From NCBI RefSeq assembly GCF_949628215.1, contig NC_134277.1:27479179-27543178 (forward strand): a DNA stretch of 64,000 nucleotides. Direction: 5' to 3'. This DNA comes from Phalacrocorax aristotelis (Eukaryota > Chordata > Aves > Suliformes > Phalacrocoracidae). Shown here one piece after another: positions 62,961 to 64,000 of this stretch. The stretch's first letter is position 1; every line of letters begins with the position of its first letter. The notes beneath the pieces are model-generated. The model worked only from the letters and a program-made list of their open reading frames with translations. It made no database searches and was not told the origin of the DNA. The translations under genes and the position numbers were made by a program.

Positions 62961-64000
62961 CTGCAAATAGATGAAAATTTATACAATCCAGCAGTGGCAG
63001 ATGATGCTTCAACAACACTGAACTGTCAACTGGGGGCACAGCACACAAATAGTATTTATTAGTCCTTTATCAACCACCACAAGTACAACCTGGACCAAAA
63101 GATGACATATGTGAAAAAGCTTTGCTTGCTTTCTTCTGGGGAAGGAGAGACCTGGGAAAAGATTGTTTAACTGGGAATTTACCTCTCTATTTGGGATCTA
63201 ACAGACCTCGTAGGGAGACTGTGAAGCTCAAAACAGAAAATGCAGCATATTGTGTCCATGCACTATTTAGTCTTTTGCATTATAGGAATATCCTATAAAC
63301 TTTTTCATCTAAGCACCTTAGACTAGTCCTCGTGAACTTTGTCAATCAACAGACAATTATAAAACTTGTAACTTTTCACACTGGAGACCAGTAGCAGTTT
63401 TCAGCAGTGTAACATAATGTTAGATGCGAGTTGTCATCTTTCATACAGTTCTTTCCCAATTATGTTTTAACTTTATGAACTGGTTGAGCATTATGTCAAC
63501 TGTTAGGTCTGCATTTTTATATAAGGTTAAAAATAATGGTTTCCTACTGGGGATTCAGATAGTTCCTGAAGAGGACAGTGGTTACTAGACACAGTCTGCT
63601 CTTCAAATTACTAAGTACGGTCTGCTGAAGCTTTAAATTAGAAATATCTTCTTATTCATGTTGGTGACTGATAGTATGTTAATAATCCTGAGTAAATTAT
63701 TGGGAATGCTCTGTAGGAAAGGAAGAAAATGAAAAAATGAATGTCTAGTTCTGTAGTTTTTTTGGCCTTAAGTATTTTAGTTCTGTAAATTTCTTACTTG
63801 AACAGATCAATAAAATTGATTGCTAAGTTTGTGTTGATGCTACTAAAAGTCTTGGGAGCACCTGAGTTTTCTTTTAAATTGTACCACTCTAAAAACCTAA
63901 CCTTCTGACAACATGAGTCATAGATATCCCTTAGAAGATAAACTGCAAGAGGCACATGCCATCATCTCATGGAAGTGGCTGCAGTGTCACATGCCATCTG
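62961..64000 (-). other. SGCE: SGCE last intron (partial)
   Basis: Sequence upstream of the SGCE terminal exon to the end of the window. No exon with sarcoglycan-like coding potential, RNA gene or recognised repeat was seen. Confidence 0.6.

Noticed and set aside
1-64000. Bacterial-type defence system, CRISPR array, DNA transposon or full-length retrovirus
   Set aside because: Looked for on both strands. The window is a vertebrate gene region and only solo LTRs, CR1 fragments and the SINE-like element were found.

Overview
This is a vertebrate nuclear segment, almost certainly from a bird. Three protein genes are recognisable from their translations: the 3' end of COL1A2 (+), the whole of CASD1 (+), and the last exon of SGCE (-). 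The order COL1A2-CASD1-SGCE, with CASD1 and SGCE tail to tail, is conserved amniote synteny. Bird origin is inferred from chicken-like proteins, CR1 retrotransposon tails as almost the only interspersed repeat, and two solo LTRs of a type common in avian genomes. I cannot name the species or order.

Layout. 1-8075: the last eleven exons of COL1A2, coding the end of the triple helix (alternating 108- and 54-bp exons), the C-telopeptide, the C-propeptide and the 3' UTR. 8076-24150: a 16 kb gene-free interval with one solo LTR and a chimeric tRNA-Asn/CR1 SINE-like element. 24150-25480: the CpG-island promoter and exon 1 of CASD1. 25057-57308: the remaining 17 exons of CASD1, with an 8.9 kb first intron, several CR1 remnants and a second solo LTR in inverted orientation. 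57309-59390: CASD1 3' UTR. 59390-62645: the convergent CASD1-SGCE gap, with poly(A) signals and one uncharacterised 111-codon ORF on the minus strand. 62645-62960: SGCE terminal exon. 62961-64000: SGCE intron.

Function. The three genes are syntenic neighbours, not an operon or a pathway. COL1A2 makes the alpha-2 chain of type I collagen. CASD1 is the Golgi sialic-acid O-acetyltransferase; its spliced reading frame closes at 798 codons with Ser94, Asp270 and His273 in place. SGCE is epsilon-sarcoglycan.

The most unusual item is the tRNA-Asn head joined to a CR1 3' tail at 16684-16853. No bacterial-type system, CRISPR array or intact autonomous mobile element was seen. Exon boundaries were read by eye from GT/AG sites and reading-frame continuity.
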